A stretch of DNA of 64,000 nt from Cryptomeria japonica (taxonomy: Eukaryota > Streptophyta > Pinopsida > Cupressales > Cupressaceae): assembly GCF_030272615.1 (NCBI RefSeq), contig NC_081414.1:763697413-763761412 (forward strand), written 5' to 3'. Each line of letters starts with the position of its first letter. The stretch's first letter is position 1. Of this stretch, positions 12,192-24,455 are shown piece by piece. Position numbers and translations under genes: made by a program. The notes below the pieces were generated by a model, which worked only from the letters and a program-made list of their open reading frames with translations, made no database searches and was not told the origin of the DNA.

Positions 12192-14729
12192 GGATGGTAT
12201 GATGAAAGAATAAGCATCTGATCAACTACTAAGAAGGGGGATGAATTAGCAAATAGAAAAACTAATAATAAACTTCACCAATATGTGTGTGAAACAGTGG
12301 TCTATAAGCTGCAAGCACAACACTTCAATTAAGTCATTATATGCATGGTTAATAATCAATAATCAATAAGTAAAAAACCATAACAAAGCGACTAATTGCC
12401 TTCTAAAAGATGTGAGTATAAGATTGCTCTCAGATTGTTATAAGCAATACCAGTGACTAGACTACACCAAGATGAAGGATTTAATCTATATGATATTTAA
12501 CTATATGGATGCATGATGGATGAATAATTCAAGCAAATAATCAATTCAAGCAATAATGGATGTAAGCAATAATGAGTGAGTAAAATGGATGCAAATAATC
12601 TAAAAAAGCACAATAATCTTCAATGACTCCAGAGTGAAATTAGCGTGATAATAATCTCCAAGCGCATTCTCAAAAATCCTTGGGGTAAATTGGAATGAAG
12701 CTGAAGACTGAATTTATAGAGAATCATAAAAGAGAAAAGCTCAATTTAGGATTAATTGAAAATAATTGACAAATCAGGTTTAGTTAACTTTGAGATAGAT
12801 TCCAATTATAGTTTAATTGAAATGCATTCAAATTAGAAGTCCAAGCTGCATTGGAAATAATAATAAATTAATTCCATGCATTTGTGATAAAAATAGATAA
12901 TTCTTTTATTTATTCTAGAAAAGTGTCTTTTCAATGCAACTGAACTTCTTTTTCTAAAAAGCTTTGAGTTCCAATTTTAGAGAATAATTCAATAATTCAA
13001 TTTAATGCTTTTTTGATTTCAAGTTCTAAATTTAGAAAAAGAAATAATACCTCAAGTTTGATTTCTCTCTCAATTCAATCCTTTTTGTTTAATTTCAATT
13101 CAACTCTTGTTTTGTAATTAATTCCTCTTTTGTAATAAATTAATTCCTTTTGCATCATTAAATGACAATTTATTAATTAATTAAATATGCAAGGATATAT
13201 AATAAATCAAAATAGGATAATTGATCAAAATGATATTCTTGGAAATGATTCGATTAATTAAATAAATTTTTAATTAATATTGAGTAATTGATTTTCCATG
13301 TGGTATTCGATGACTAAAGAATTAATAATGTGCTCAAGTTTGATTTATTTGCCTTTGGTTAGGACCTTGGTGATGTTGTCGAGATTAGGGGCCTTGGTGA
13401 TGTTGTCGAGATTAGGGGCCCATGGTTTAAATGATCATTTTTAGGGTATTACACAATCAATCTCTCAAAGTAAACTTAGAATAACTCTGTCAAGATTAAA
13501 ACTTATAAGATAAATTCGGTTGTCTGTTACAACAAATTAACAGTAAACAACTTCTTCATATCTTCAATACTACCGGTTATCATGACTTATCAGAAATAGT
13601 TAAGTAGTTAAGTAAATCAACCATGAAAACATAACCACATAAACATTCACCACTTGACAAAATATTTTTTTCGTGGAAAGCCAAATAGGTAAAAACCACG
13701 GTGGATGAGACTCACAAGATAATATCTGAACTCTTCTCAAGTTTGCCCTCTTAAGAGCTTAGCCTGTTAAAGCTTTACAAAAAGTCCTGTTAAGAACTGA
13801 TCCTGTTAGGAATCACCCGGTTAAGGGATTGACTACAAATGCCTTGTGAGAAGAAATACCCTATAAGGAGTAACCTCGGTAGAGGATTTAAAAATATAAT
13901 CTAATGGACTACCTTGTTAGAGGATTTGAATAACACTAGTCTTGTTAGAACTTACCCGGTCAGGGGATTTCAATTCTGCTGTAATTGTTAGAAAACAATA
14001 GGAGTTTGTTGATTTGTCTGAATAGCACTACATTTGCTTGATCATATCCATTTCATGCTCCTATCTTCCTTTACTCAAATTGTAGATACATCATCTGGTT
14101 AGGAAACCACACACTCAACTACATTGTGTCTATCTCTTTGCCAACTTACTTAAAACTAAACAACTTCATCAACCTTAAATACAAATCAATCAGGTCGGTA
14201 ACACAAAAAAAACCTAACTCTCATCGAGATTACAAACAAATTTGGTTCAAGTATGACCATTGGATTACATAGCAATCTATGCACATCAATCAAGAAAACC
14301 TTGATCGCTCCTTGATCACCACTTCATTGAACTTAGTAACTCATCATGCACTTTGCATTAGATGCAATACATTTGGTCATTCCTTAGAGAAAAACTGTTA
14401 CAACAACTCACCAAAATATCTTGGAATTGTCTTCATACAATAATCATGCATGTCATCATCATTACCGCTCATCATCAGATCATAAACCAATATAAGCAAT
14501 TCACCAAACTTAATTAGTTAGGGTTTATCAAAAACAACTGGTAAGGTTTACCGATTACAACAATAGATAAGGTTTACACATTTACATCAGTTACGAGTTC
14601 TCCTCACAAATTCTTCCTACCGGTTATAGTAACAATATTATAACAATATCAACAATATCATTACTGGTTCAATTGACATCAATGACAACAAAACATATCA
14701 TTAATGCAAGCTTCATGCAAATGCCAACA
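12192..14729 (-). repeat. 3' LTR of Copia A, carrying an insert
   Basis: Matches 19232-20587 on both sides of an insertion at 12284-13453. Without it the LTR is about 1.37 kb, close to the 1356 bp of its partner. It starts GGATGG where the partner has TGATGG and ends CCAACA. Confidence 0.9.
12284..13453. mobile_element. LTR-like insert (solo LTR?) in the Copia A left LTR
   Basis: The right LTR of Copia A is continuous where this 1170-bp AT-rich segment interrupts the left one. It begins TGTGTGTG, ends GGGTATTACA, and is flanked by CAATA (12279-12283) and CAATC (13454-13458). TG...CA ends and a near-perfect 5-bp duplication fit a solo LTR, and the end resembles Gypsy LTR ends. It contains a 27-bp tandem pair at 13364-13417. 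No coding region is seen. Confidence 0.55.
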
Positions 14730-14743
14730 ATCTTCCCCTTTGG
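14730..14743 (-). other. Polypurine tract of Copia A
   Basis: On the minus strand CCAAAGGGGAAGAT directly precedes TGTTGGCA, the LTR start. Same arrangement as in Copia C and D. Confidence 0.8.
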
Positions 14744-15089
14744 CATTGATGGAAATACAAATATCAACACCATTGATTGTTGTGTCATTGTGTATAGGAA
14801 TCCTGGTTTACATTACCAAGTATTCACCATCCTCATTGTGTCTTCAGCTTGTTGTTGGTTCTGCTTCCCATAATCACATAATTCTTCTCCACCTTTGACA
14901 ACAATGTCAAATTCAAAGTAAAACATGTAATGTCAAATTTCACTATGTATCATCAACAATTTGCAACTGGATGCTCCCCCTATGGAATACATCCACTTCT
15001 ACACCAATCCTCCTGAAAAATTCTGCAAGTAGCTCCAGGATTGATGTAACCTACATCATACTTAACTGACTTCATGAAGAGGGACAACC
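14744..15089 (-). other. 3' untranslated part of Copia A
   Basis: Between the end of RNase H and the polypurine tract. No further domain is seen. Short frames on the plus strand here are shadows. Confidence 0.5.
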
Positions 15090-16490
15090 CCTAACTGACA
15101 CTAAGATATTTAAAAGTAGTCTTAGGTAGAGGTTTAGTAAAAATATATGCAAGCTACTCCTTGGTAGAAACATGCTCTAAGATAGCATCTTTACACTGAA
15201 CTTTTTCCCTCAAGAAATGATACTTGAATTCAATATGCTTGGTTCATGCATGCAAAACAGGGTTCTTGGAAATATTTATGGCACTTGTGTTATCACATAA
15301 AATCTTTATAGGTTCTAAAATCTTCATCTTAAAGCCTTCCAAAATGTGCCTCATCCATATAATCTGTGTGCAATTCATGTAAGCTGCAACATACTCAGAT
15401 TCAACAGTAGATTGTGAAGTACAACTCTGCTTCTTACTACTCCATGAAACAAGCCTCCCTCCAAGAAAAAATGCTCCACCAGTTGTGCTTTTCAGGTCAT
15501 CAACATTTCTTGCCCAATCTGCATTTGTGTACACCTTCAAGTCAAAAGATCCTCCATATGGATACCATAACCCATAATCAATAGTACCTTTCAAGTATCT
15601 AAAAATTCTTTTGTTTGCAATCAGATGTGTTTCCTTAGGATTCTTTTGGAATCTAGCAACTATGCCAACTGCATGAGCTATGTCCGGTTTGCTATGAACA
15701 ACATAGTGTAATTTTTCAATCATTGACATGTATTCCTTCTCATCAACAGATTTGGACTTATCTTCCTTAGACAAATTACAACCTGTAACCATAGGTGTGC
15801 CAATTGGTTTAAAGTCACTCATGCCAAATATCTTCAAGACCTCTTTCACATACTTAGACTGTGTGATGAAAATACCATTCTTCATTTGCTATATTTGCAA
15901 GCATATGGAATTTTTTATTTCCCCCACTAAAGACATTTCAAACTTATTTTTCATTTCATCTGCAAAATTGTTGCTCATGTCATCATTACCTCCAAATATG
16001 ATATCATCAACAAATACTTCGCTGACTAGTATTTTATCTCCTTCAGATTTGAGATATATGTTACTATAATCACTGGTTCTTAAAAACCCTATCTTCATCA
16101 GATTTGAAGGAAGCCTTTCATACCATGCTCTAGGTGCCTACTTTAATCCATATAAATCTTTATACAATTTGCATACCATGTCTTCTTTATCAGTTAAAGC
16201 ATAACCATCTGGCTACTCAATGTATACTTCTTCTTCAAGTATCCCATTCAAAAATGTTGACTTAACATCCATTTGGTATACCTTGAATTTCTTGTGTTCA
16301 GAAAATGCAAGTAAAGTTCTGACACCTTCAAGTCTTGCCACAGGTACAAAATTTTCACCATAGTCTTCACCTTCTTCTTGCGCATAACCTTTGTAAACCA
16401 ACCTAGCTTTATTGTGATCCACAATACCATCTTCATTCAATTTGTTCCTGAAAACCCACTTAGTTCCTATCACATTTTATTTACTAGTTG
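15090..16490 (-). pseudogene. Copia A reverse transcriptase and RNase H
   Basis: Reading downward from 16473: [30 protein letters not shown] and [20 protein letters not shown], the RT N-terminus. Then comes FVDDIIFGG (catalytic box, usually YVDD; Y is F here) near 16010. A CAG-to-TAG type stop follows at about 15887. RNase H continues with DWARNVDD, ESEYVAA and CDNTSAI, all three acidic motifs being present, then a stop near 15243. The frame continues as decayed TKHIEF and KPLPKTTF to about 15090. Stops follow YIE and PLYGLK-like sequence as well. Confidence 0.92.
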
Positions 16491-17640
16491 GGGTACCAGG
16501 GTCCATGTGTTGTTCTTCTCAATTTGATCTAATTCCTCCTCCATAGTTTTAACCCAATGATCATCACCAAAATCTTCCTTAGCAGTTCTTGGCTCAATAG
16601 TGAAGATCATGCAAGAATTTTTTTTGATTCTTCTCCTGGTTAGTACTCTAGCATCCTTATGCCCAATAATCTATTCAAGTTTGTGATTTAGTCTCACATA
16701 TCTTGGAATAACATGATCATTATCTTCAAGTTCATCTTCTTCGTTATCATCATCTTCTTCTGAATTTATCTGTTTTGGTTGGACTGGTACATCAATATTT
16801 GCTTTGTCAGTCTCAAATTTCATAGTTTCTGGTTCCAAAATCAAAATGCAAGGATCTTCATCCTTTTTCTCTGAATTGGTTACTTCAGGAAATTCATCCA
16901 CTCAAACATTAGCACTCTCAACAATTCTTTGTGTCCGGTTGTTAAAACACTTGTAGGCCTTACTCTTGGTGGAATAGCCAAGAAATATACCTTCATCACT
17001 TATAGCCTCAAATTTGATAATATAATCACCTCTCTTAATAAAACATTTTCTTCCAAATATTCTGAAATAACTAACATCAGGTGATCTACCATACCAATAT
17101 TCATAAGGAGTCTTGTCCTTACTTCTCTTCACCAGAATCTTGTTCATAGTGTAGATAGTTGTGTTGATAGCTTCTCTCCAGAATGTTTTTGCTACACATC
17201 CTTGTATCAACATCATCCTAGCAACTTCAACAACTGACCGGTTGTTTCTCTCTATGATACCATTATTTTGTGGTGTCCTTGGTGCAAAAAGTTGCTGCTT
17301 GATACCATTTCCTTCACAATACCTAATGAACTCCTCAGAAGTAAATTCACCACCCTGATCTATCCTCGGACACTTTATCTTCTTACCACTCTCTTTCTCA
17401 GCTAAGGCCCTGAATTCCTTGAACTTACCAAAAGCTTCAGTATTATCCTTCAATAATGTGACCCACATCATCCTTGAGCAATCATCAGTGAAGATCATGA
17501 AATATCTATCACCTTGAATACTTCTAGTTCTTATTGGTCCATAAAGATCTGTATGAACCAAATCTAACATATGTTCCGCTGAAAAGTATTTTCTATTGAA
17601 AGTTGAGGATGTCATCTTTCCCAATTGATATTATTTGCAC
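16491..17640 (-). pseudogene. Copia A integrase
   Basis: The 16902-17624 frame holds the whole DDE catalytic core: HTDLYGP (first D), RIDQGGEFTSEEF (second D, in the place of the usual SDNGGE) and NNGIIERNNRSVVEVAR (E). The GYSTKSKAYKCFN tail of Copia integrases follows. An acidic linker to the RT (16671-16901, with DDDNEEDELEDND) follows after one stop. Integrase inserts the cDNA into the host chromosome. The catalytic residues are intact but flanking stops separate it from the other domains. Confidence 0.93.
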
Positions 17641-18280
17641 AAAGCATTAACCGGTTTGTCTAACTAAGGCAAACCTCTCACTGTCTTGGGCTTAATCACT
17701 TTAACAATATTATCAAAGTTTGTATGACAAAATCTCCTATGCCAAAGCCAACTATCATCTATCTTTGTAATTAAACAGTTGCTAACTTTAGGATTAAGAT
17801 GAAATAAGTTACCTTTAGTTTGCTTCCTGGTTGCAATTAGTTCACCTTTATTGCCATAGATCTTGCACAAACCATTTTTCAATTCCAATGGGTATCCTTT
17901 GTCATTGAGTTGTGCCACACTCAAAATATTGTGCTTTAGACCTTCAACCCAGCAGACATCATATGCACTACTCTTTCCATTAAGAGAAATAGTTCCCTTA
18001 CCTTTAACCATGTAGGGTGAGTCATTACCAAATCTTACAACTCTGCCATCAAATTCCTTCAGAGAAAGAAATTTGCTCTGATCACCGATCATGTGATGTG
18101 AACAACCACTATCAATGATCCAATCATTGGAGTTATCCATCCTGGATACTAATGCCTTTTGGTTTGTCATCTCTTCTTTAATGGCTACAAACACAATGTC
18201 TTCATTAGCATCACCATCAAATTGCTCATCAGTGGTACCACCATCAACAACAATAAGACAATCCATTTTTCCTTTACCCT
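17641..18280 (-). pseudogene. Copia A protease and GAG-pre-integrase region
   Basis: The frame at 17664-18266 carries WIIDSGCSHHM, the aspartic protease active site (D-S-G in place of D-T-G, common in plant Copia). It then has GKGTISLNGK, HNILSVAQLNDKG and a LWHRRFCHTNFDNIVK motif, the zinc-binding GAG-pre-integrase domain. One stop separates it from the integrase at about 17630. Confidence 0.9.
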
Positions 18281-19158
18281 TGTACTTCTTGAATTTCTCT
18301 CGTTTGTTCTCATTATCACCATTAAGACAATTAGTAGCAATGTGTCCAATCTTGTTGCATGCAAAACATTTTAAAGGTAATTTGCCTCTATATTTACCTG
18401 TACCTTAAGGAAACCACTTGGCCAACAATGCTTCAAGCTCAACTAAACAGTCTTCGTCATCAACTTCTCTGCTAGATCTGGATTCATAACTGTGACTGGC
18501 ATCTCTACTTTTCCTCATAGATGGGTTAGAAACAGAAGCTCTAAATGTAGACTCAGATTTTTGTACACTACCATCATAACCATTTAATTCAAAAGCAGTA
18601 GCTTGCCAATGATGGAGTCAAGAGTTACCTTAGTTTTGTCAATGGACTTCACCTCCTAAATAGCTACAACTCTGATAGCGTAGACTGGTAGCATGGTTCT
18701 CAGTACCTTACTGATCACTATGGAATCATCCACTTTACCCCCTGCACTCTTAATTTCACCTATTATCTCTTTTATCCTTTGACCATACTGCTGGATATTC
18801 TCACCTTCAGCCATCCGCATGCCATCAAACTTTCCTCTTAGTTTCTCCTCTTTAGCAATATTAACATGTTCATCACCACTATAAATCTCTCTAAGTTTTT
18901 TCCATACCTCATATGCAGTTTCAAGACCATGAACATCTACATATTCTGCATCAAACAAAGAACTGATAATAGCCTCCAATGCTTGATGATTTTCTTGTTG
19001 CTCTTTCTTCTGGTCATTAGTCAACATCCCAATAGGTGCAACATACTTAGTATCAACATGTTCCCAATACTGACTTCCCAAACTTTAGATATAAATTTTC
19101 ATTCTGTCACTCCATATCATGTAGTTCTCTCTGTTAAACTTCGGACCTTCCTTCTTCA
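18260..19158 (-). pseudogene. Copia A Gag with zinc knuckle
   Basis: Begins at the ATG at 19158 (MKKEGPKFNRENYMIWSDRM), is broken by one stop near 19085, and continues in the 18656-19081 frame with AYEVWKKLREIYSGDE, LRGKFDGMRM and YGQRIKEIIGEIK, a UBN2-type plant Copia Gag. A CCHC knuckle (C-F-A-C-N-K-I-G-H-I-A-T-N-C) lies at about 18330-18375. It forms the particle and binds element RNA. The leader between primer site and ATG is about 60 bp. Confidence 0.9.
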
Positions 19159-19217
19159 TTATGATCAATAGATCTTTTCCTCAATCTGTTAGGCTTAGAC
19201 CTTAGAGGACCTAAAAT

Positions 19218-19229
19218 GCTCTGATACCA
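19218..19229 (-). other. Primer binding site of Copia A (iMet type)
   Basis: The plus strand reads GCTCTGATACCA; the complement TGGTATCAGAGC is the standard tRNA-iMet primer site. It lies two bases from the right LTR, which starts at 19232. Confidence 0.95.
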
Positions 19230-19231
19230 TT

Positions 19232-20587
19232 TGATGGTATGATGAAAGAATAAGTATCTGGTCAACTACTAAGAGGGGGGGCTGAAACAGTAGATAGAAA
19301 AACTGATAATAAACTTCACCAATCAATCTCTCAAAGTAAACTTAGAATAACTCTATCAAGATAAAAACTCATAAGATAAAAGAGGTTGTCTATTACAAGA
19401 GATTAACAGTAAACAACTTCTTCATATCTTCAATACTATCGGTTATCATGACTTATCAGAAATAGTTAAGTAGTTAAGTAAATTAACTATGAAAACATAA
19501 CCACATAAACATTCACCACTTGAAATGAATATTTTTGTTGTGGAAATACAAAGAGGTAAAAACCACGGTGAGATGAGACTCACAAGATAATATCTGAACT
19601 CTTCTGAAGTTCACCCTGTTAGGAGCCTAGCCTGTTAAAGCTTTACATAAAGTTTTGTTAAGAACTGATCCTGTTAGGAATCACCCGGTTAAGGGATTGA
19701 CTACAAATGCCTTGTTAGAAGCAATACCCTATAAGGAGTAACCTCGGTAGAGGATTTGAAAATCCAATCTAATGGCCTACCTTGTTAGAGGGTTTGAATA
19801 TAACCAACCTTGTTAGAGCTTAACTGGTTAGGGGATTTCAATTCTGTTGTAATTGTTAGAAAACAATATGAGTTTGCTGATCTTTTTGAATAGCACTACA
19901 TTTGCTTGATCATATCCATTTCATGCTCCTTTACTCAAATTACAGTTATATCATCCGATTAGGCAACCACACACTCAACTAAACTGTGTCTATCTCTTTG
20001 CCGACTCACTTAAAACTAAACAACTTAATTGACCTTAAATACAAATCAATCAAGTCAATAACATAACAAAAACCTAAGTCATTGAGATTACAAACAAATT
20101 CAGTTCAAGTATGACCGTTGGATTACATAGAAATCTATGCACATCAATCAAGAAAACCTTGATCACTCCTTCATCACTGCTTCTTTGAACTTAGTAACTC
20201 ATCACGCACTTTGCATTAGATGCAATACATTTGCTCATTTCCTAGACAAAAATCATTACAACAACTCACCAAAATATCTTGGAATTGTCTTCATATTATA
20301 ATCATGCGTGTCATCATCATTACCGCTCATCATCAGATAATAAACCAATATAACCAATTCACCAAACTTTATCGGTTAGTGTTTATAAAAAAAAACTAGT
20401 AGGGTTTACCGGTTACAACAATAGATAAGGTTTACACCTTTACACCAGTTACTGGTTCTCCTCACAAATTCTTCCTACCAATTACAGTAACAATATTACA
20501 ACAATATCAACAATATCATTACCAGTTCAATTGACATCAATGACAACAAAACATATCATTAGTGCAATCTTCATGCAAATTCCAACA
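19232..20587 (-). repeat. 5' LTR of Copia A
   Basis: 1356 bp, TGATGG...CCAACA. Near-identical blocks to 12192-12283 and 13454-14729. Contains the GTGGAAAT...AAAACCACGGTG block also seen in the LTRs of Copia C, D and the 34684/35799 repeats. Confidence 0.93.
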
Positions 20588-20745
20588 TAATCAAGATGAT
20601 CTAGTGCATGCTGCAGGACAAGAATAGTCTCGGCAAAAAGTCGATCCCTGCATTGACTATCAGTGGAGGCCATTGGACCAGACTATGTAGATGTTTGGTC
20701 AGTGCCCTCTGGATGAACACTAGCATTTGATGTATGATCATCCAT
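20588..20745 (-). pseudogene. Second gene of element T, 5' part
   Basis: Starts at ATG 20745 and reads MDDHTSNASVHPEGTDQTST, a stop, then a continuation ending LQHALDHLD at Copia A. The reading resumes at 12191. Product not recognised. A single exon interrupted by Copia A is the simplest view. Confidence 0.4.
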
Positions 20746-20952
20746 GTGGAAAATATCTGTATGAGTAATAAAAGAAAATATTAAACTAAAATTAATTATT
20801 CAAAACTACTTTTAAATAATTCAAACTAATTCTGAAAACTACTTTAAACTAATTCAAACATATTTGAAAATCATACAATTGTAATTTAAAGTACAATTCG
20901 AAGTAATTGAAACATTTGATACAAATTAATTTAAAGAAACATTAAAATTAAA
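20746..20952. other. AT-rich spacer
   Basis: Repeated AATTCAAA/TTTAAA words upstream of the second gene of element T. Could include its promoter, but no clear TATA box is called. Confidence 0.35.
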
Positions 20953-20973
20953 TACATGTACATACACATACAC

Positions 20974-21008
<35 letters not shown>

Positions 21009-21047
21009 CATACACATACATATACATATACATATACAAATACACAT

Positions 21048-21106
<59 letters not shown>

Positions 21107-22035
21107 TACAAATATACATACATATACACATGCACAAGTACATACACACACATACATACTTTACAGGGTAGATACATACATACACACATGCACATATACA
21201 CACACTTAAATACACACACACACACACATACACACACATACACTCACATACACACATACACATACACATGCATGCATACATACATATTGTACACACATAC
21301 ATGCATGCATACAAGCGTACATTGACAAACATACATACACCTATATATGTGTGTGTATGTGTGTGTATGTGCACATATGTGTATTGCATGCATGTGTATG
21401 TGTATGTGTGTATGTGTGTATGTGGGTGTATGTGTGTATGTGGGCATGTATGTTGGCATGCACGTGTGTATATATGCATGTGTGTATACACATGTATGAA
21501 CATGTATGTATGTGTATGTGTGTACATGTATGTCTATATATATGCATGTCGGTGAATGTATGTATATATATGTTGACCGTTTGTGTATGTATGTATATAT
21601 GTATGTGTGTATGTATGTTTATGTGTCTATGTGTATATATGTATGTATGTGTGTGTTTGTGTATGTATGTGTCTATGTATACACACATAAGCACACATAC
21701 ATACATACATGTGTACACACAGATACACCCACATACACACATAAACCCATACACACATACACATACACATGCATGCATACATACATAAATATACACATAC
21801 ACATACATGTGTGCACATACACACATATATACAAACATACATACATATACATGTGCATACATATACACCTACATATATACATACACATGGACATACACAC
21901 ATACATAAACACACATACACATGCACAAACATGTACATCTATGTATGCATGTGTATGAACGTGTCTATGTATATTTGTATGTATGTGCACGTGAGTCTGG
22001 GTATGGACGTGGGTGTAGGTGTAGGTGAATGTGTC
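20953..22035. repeat. Right CA/GT microsatellite array with strand switches
   Basis: The plus strand is CA-rich (CATACA) from 20953 to about 21340, GT-rich to about 21672, CA-rich to about 21945, then GT-rich to the end. It is the counterpart of the left array. Frames in it are repeat artefacts. Confidence 0.93.
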
Positions 22036-22516
22036 TTTCTTTCTATGAGTACGAGGATATGTAGTGTATTTATTATAAATTTTTAGTGTTTATATGTAAG
22101 GGTAATGAGAAAATGATTTTTTTTATTATTATTTAATAAGTATGTGTGCATATTTTTTTAACATTTTTCTAATGTTTTCATTTTAATTTTTTTCTAAAAT
22201 TCAATAAACTACAAAATAAAAAAATTATAACAATAAATATATTAATTTTTTAAATTATAAATACAAAACAAAAAAAAAAAAAAAAAGAACATACCTGGAA
22301 AACTGGGGGTTGGCAATAAGCTCCTTAGGTAGTTGTGTCGAACTCCCAAAGCTCCCCAAAGTGCAAATGAGGGGGATCAACCAAATTTTCGGCTTGTAAA
22401 GCCGATAGTCTAGTCAAACTCAGTTTGGTCGGACTTGGTTTAATCAAACTCCTGCAGCCACGCGGCCTCAGGTAGTCTGGTTGAATTGGGTCTGGTTGGA
22501 CCAACCCCTTGTTGGC
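22036..22516. other. Right subterminal DNA of element T
   Basis: AT-rich to about 22290 with an A run at 22268-22286, then a more complex stretch with several GGTCGGACT/GGTCTGGTTG-like words that resemble inverted counterparts of 3006-3060. No gene. Confidence 0.4.
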
Positions 22517-22548
22517 CCAAAGTGTGACATAGGTACATGCTTTGGCCC
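22517..22548 (-). repeat. Right terminal inverted repeat of element T
   Basis: Read inward (minus) it starts GGGCCAAAGCATGTACC and then TGTCACACTTT. Only the 11-base core matches the left end exactly. Confidence 0.6.
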
Positions 22549-23800
22549 TACAACAGGAGAAAATATCTCACCATAATTAATACCCTCAACCTAAGAGTAT
22601 CCTTTTACAACCAACCTTGGTTTATACTTCTCAATACCTCCATCTGAACCAATCCTTTTCTTGAACACCCATTTACAACCAACAAGTTTTCATCCTTTAG
22701 GTAATGGTACAAGATCCCATGTATCATTCTTTTTCAAAGCTTCCATTTCTTCTTCCATAGAAATCTTTCAGGATTCTTCATCATTCATACCTAATGCCTC
22801 TTCTACAGATATAGGTTCATCCACATTAATATTCAAAGAAAAAATACATAGCCAATCATTAGGCGAATACCTTTCAATTTGTAGTCTATGTCTTGTAGAC
22901 CTTTGAACAAGTTGATTTGGAGGTTCGTCCTCCTCTTCTAAAGATTCAGAGCTATATGTGTCTCCTCAACTTCTTGCCTATATAAGGCTCTCGATTCAAC
23001 TATTCAAGCATATAAGAGAATTGAACCACATCTTCTTATTTAGTCTATTCCATTTGCAATGGAATGAAAGGAGACTTAATTTTTATAAAAGTAACACTTC
23101 TACTATGTATTAGCTTTTATGCAACAAGGTCCCAAATCTTGTATCATTTCACACCATAATTTTATCTGATGAAGATACATTTCATAGCCTTGTTCCCCAA
23201 CTTTTTTTGCTTCTCCTTTGGCATAAGTGCATATGCCTTGCAATCAAAACCTCAAAGATTTCATAATAAAGGATTGTGACCTAACCATGCTTCCATAGGA
23301 ATTTTATCAACAAGAGATAATGTAGGAGATCTGTTAATTAGGTAGCAAGAAGTGGCAACAACTTCAGCCCAAAACTTTTGTTCTAGACCAACACCACTCA
23401 ACATACTCCTTGTGTTCTCTATTAGTGCCATGTTCATTCTTTCTGCAACTCCATTTTCTTGTGGAAAATATGGAGTTGTCTTCTATCTATTAATGCCACG
23501 ATCTTTATAGAATCTATCAAAATCATTAGAGAAAATTTCACCACCATTATCAATTCTCAAACATTTTATTTTCATTCTAGTATGCAACTCAACTATTGAT
23601 TTATATTCTTTGAATCGATTGAAAATATCACATTTACTCTTTAGAAAGTATACCCATGTCTTTATACTAAAATCATTAAGAAATGAAATATAATATGTAG
23701 ATTTTCCAATGGAAGGGACGACTATAGGACCAAACACATCAGGCTGAATAAGACCCAAAACACCACAATATTTATGAGAACTCAAGTAAAACTAAGCGTG
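22549..23800 (-). pseudogene. Copia B integrase and start of reverse transcriptase
   Basis: The 23483-23785 frame contains the integrase core: PDVFGPIVV, then RIDNGGEIFSNDF (second D). Below 23483 a frame with NGVAERMN supplies the E. More decayed integrase tail follows, then the first RT segment, which reads EIFSPVV up to 22549. The first D is in PDVFG rather than the usual TDLxGP. Broken by many stops. Confidence 0.85.
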
Positions 23801-24455
23801 GTTTTGTTTTTTAATAAATGCAATGCTCACAAAAACCAAATTCAATATTACAATCATTCAAACCTTCAACAAGGTTTTTATTTTTCAAGGTCCTTAGACC
23901 CTTTTCTCCAATATGGCCAAGCCTTTGGTGCCATCTCATAGTCTTATCTATAGGTAATTTTTCTTTAGATGAAAGAGAACCCTTAGGTACCCAAAATCCA
24001 TGTCCATCTATTGAAGGCAAAACCCTCAAATCTTCCAATGAAGTATCCATATATTCACTTTTTATAGAGGTTATATTATAATCATTTGTGTATGCCTCTA
24101 GCTTATAAGAAGTGCCAAATCTAACACCTATAGCAATCACCATAGCACGCTTAATCATTTACATCATGCATCAAAAAAAACTACTTGCATAACCACATCT
24201 ATTGTTTTGTTTAAAAACAAATTTTTTTTTAGTCTAGGGATATGCAGCACTGCTAATCCTTTTTATTCTACCACCAGGAAAACTAATTATAACTTTACCA
24301 CAACCAACAATATCTAAATGTGAATCATCATCCAAGTACACCTTACCTCCATTAAGCTCTTGATATTCAAAAACCCAAGCTCTATTGGAAGTCATATGAA
24401 AAGATGCACTTGAGTCAATTAACCATGCATCATTACCTACATGAGTAGTCAAAGG
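23801..24455 (-). pseudogene. Copia B protease and GAG-pre-integrase
   Basis: The 24234-24452 frame carries AWLIDSSASFHMTSN, the Copia protease active site with D-S-S where D-S-G is usual. The 23811-24158 frame carries MRWHQRLGHIGEKGLR, the GAG-pre-integrase domain, and ends in FGFCEHC, a Cys pair of the integrase zinc finger. A stop-rich gap of about 75 bp separates the two. Confidence 0.87.

Larger units (their letters stand above)
12192..20587 (-). mobile_element. Copia A: Ty1/Copia retrotransposon inside element T
   Basis: Left LTR 12192-14729 and right LTR 19232-20587 bound a minus-strand gag-pol. An exact 12-base match to the iMet primer-site consensus lies inside the right LTR and a purine tract lies inside the left LTR. 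Flanks are GAATC before 12192 and TAATC after 20587, a plausible 5-bp target duplication with one mismatch. Domain order Gag, protease, integrase, RT, RNase H is Copia. Stops break the polyprotein, so it is not autonomous now. It splits the second gene of element T. Confidence 0.93.
2227..22548. mobile_element. Element T: large two-gene DNA transposon inserted in Copia B
   Basis: The Copia B reverse transcriptase reading stops at 2226 and resumes at 22549. The inserted DNA starts GGTAAAAAC and ends TTTGGCCC. About 18 bases inside each end is the same inverted block, tgtcacacttt (2245-2255 and, inverted, 22519-22529). Possible target duplications are TGCAA (2222-2226) and TACAA (22549-22553), one mismatch. 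Inside are GT/CA arrays towards both ends, a plus-strand transposase-like gene (6301-9282) and a convergent minus-strand gene (20745 to 10496). Copia A (8.4 kb) sits inside, leaving about 12 kb of T itself. Exact ends are inferred. The superfamily is not identified; the 5-bp duplication is too weak to assign one. Confidence 0.65.

Noticed and set aside
15728-16069. Plus-strand frame of 113 residues
   Set aside because: Shadow of the minus-strand reverse transcriptase and RNase H of Copia A.
20926-22086. Long frames in the right array
   Set aside because: Same microsatellite artefact.
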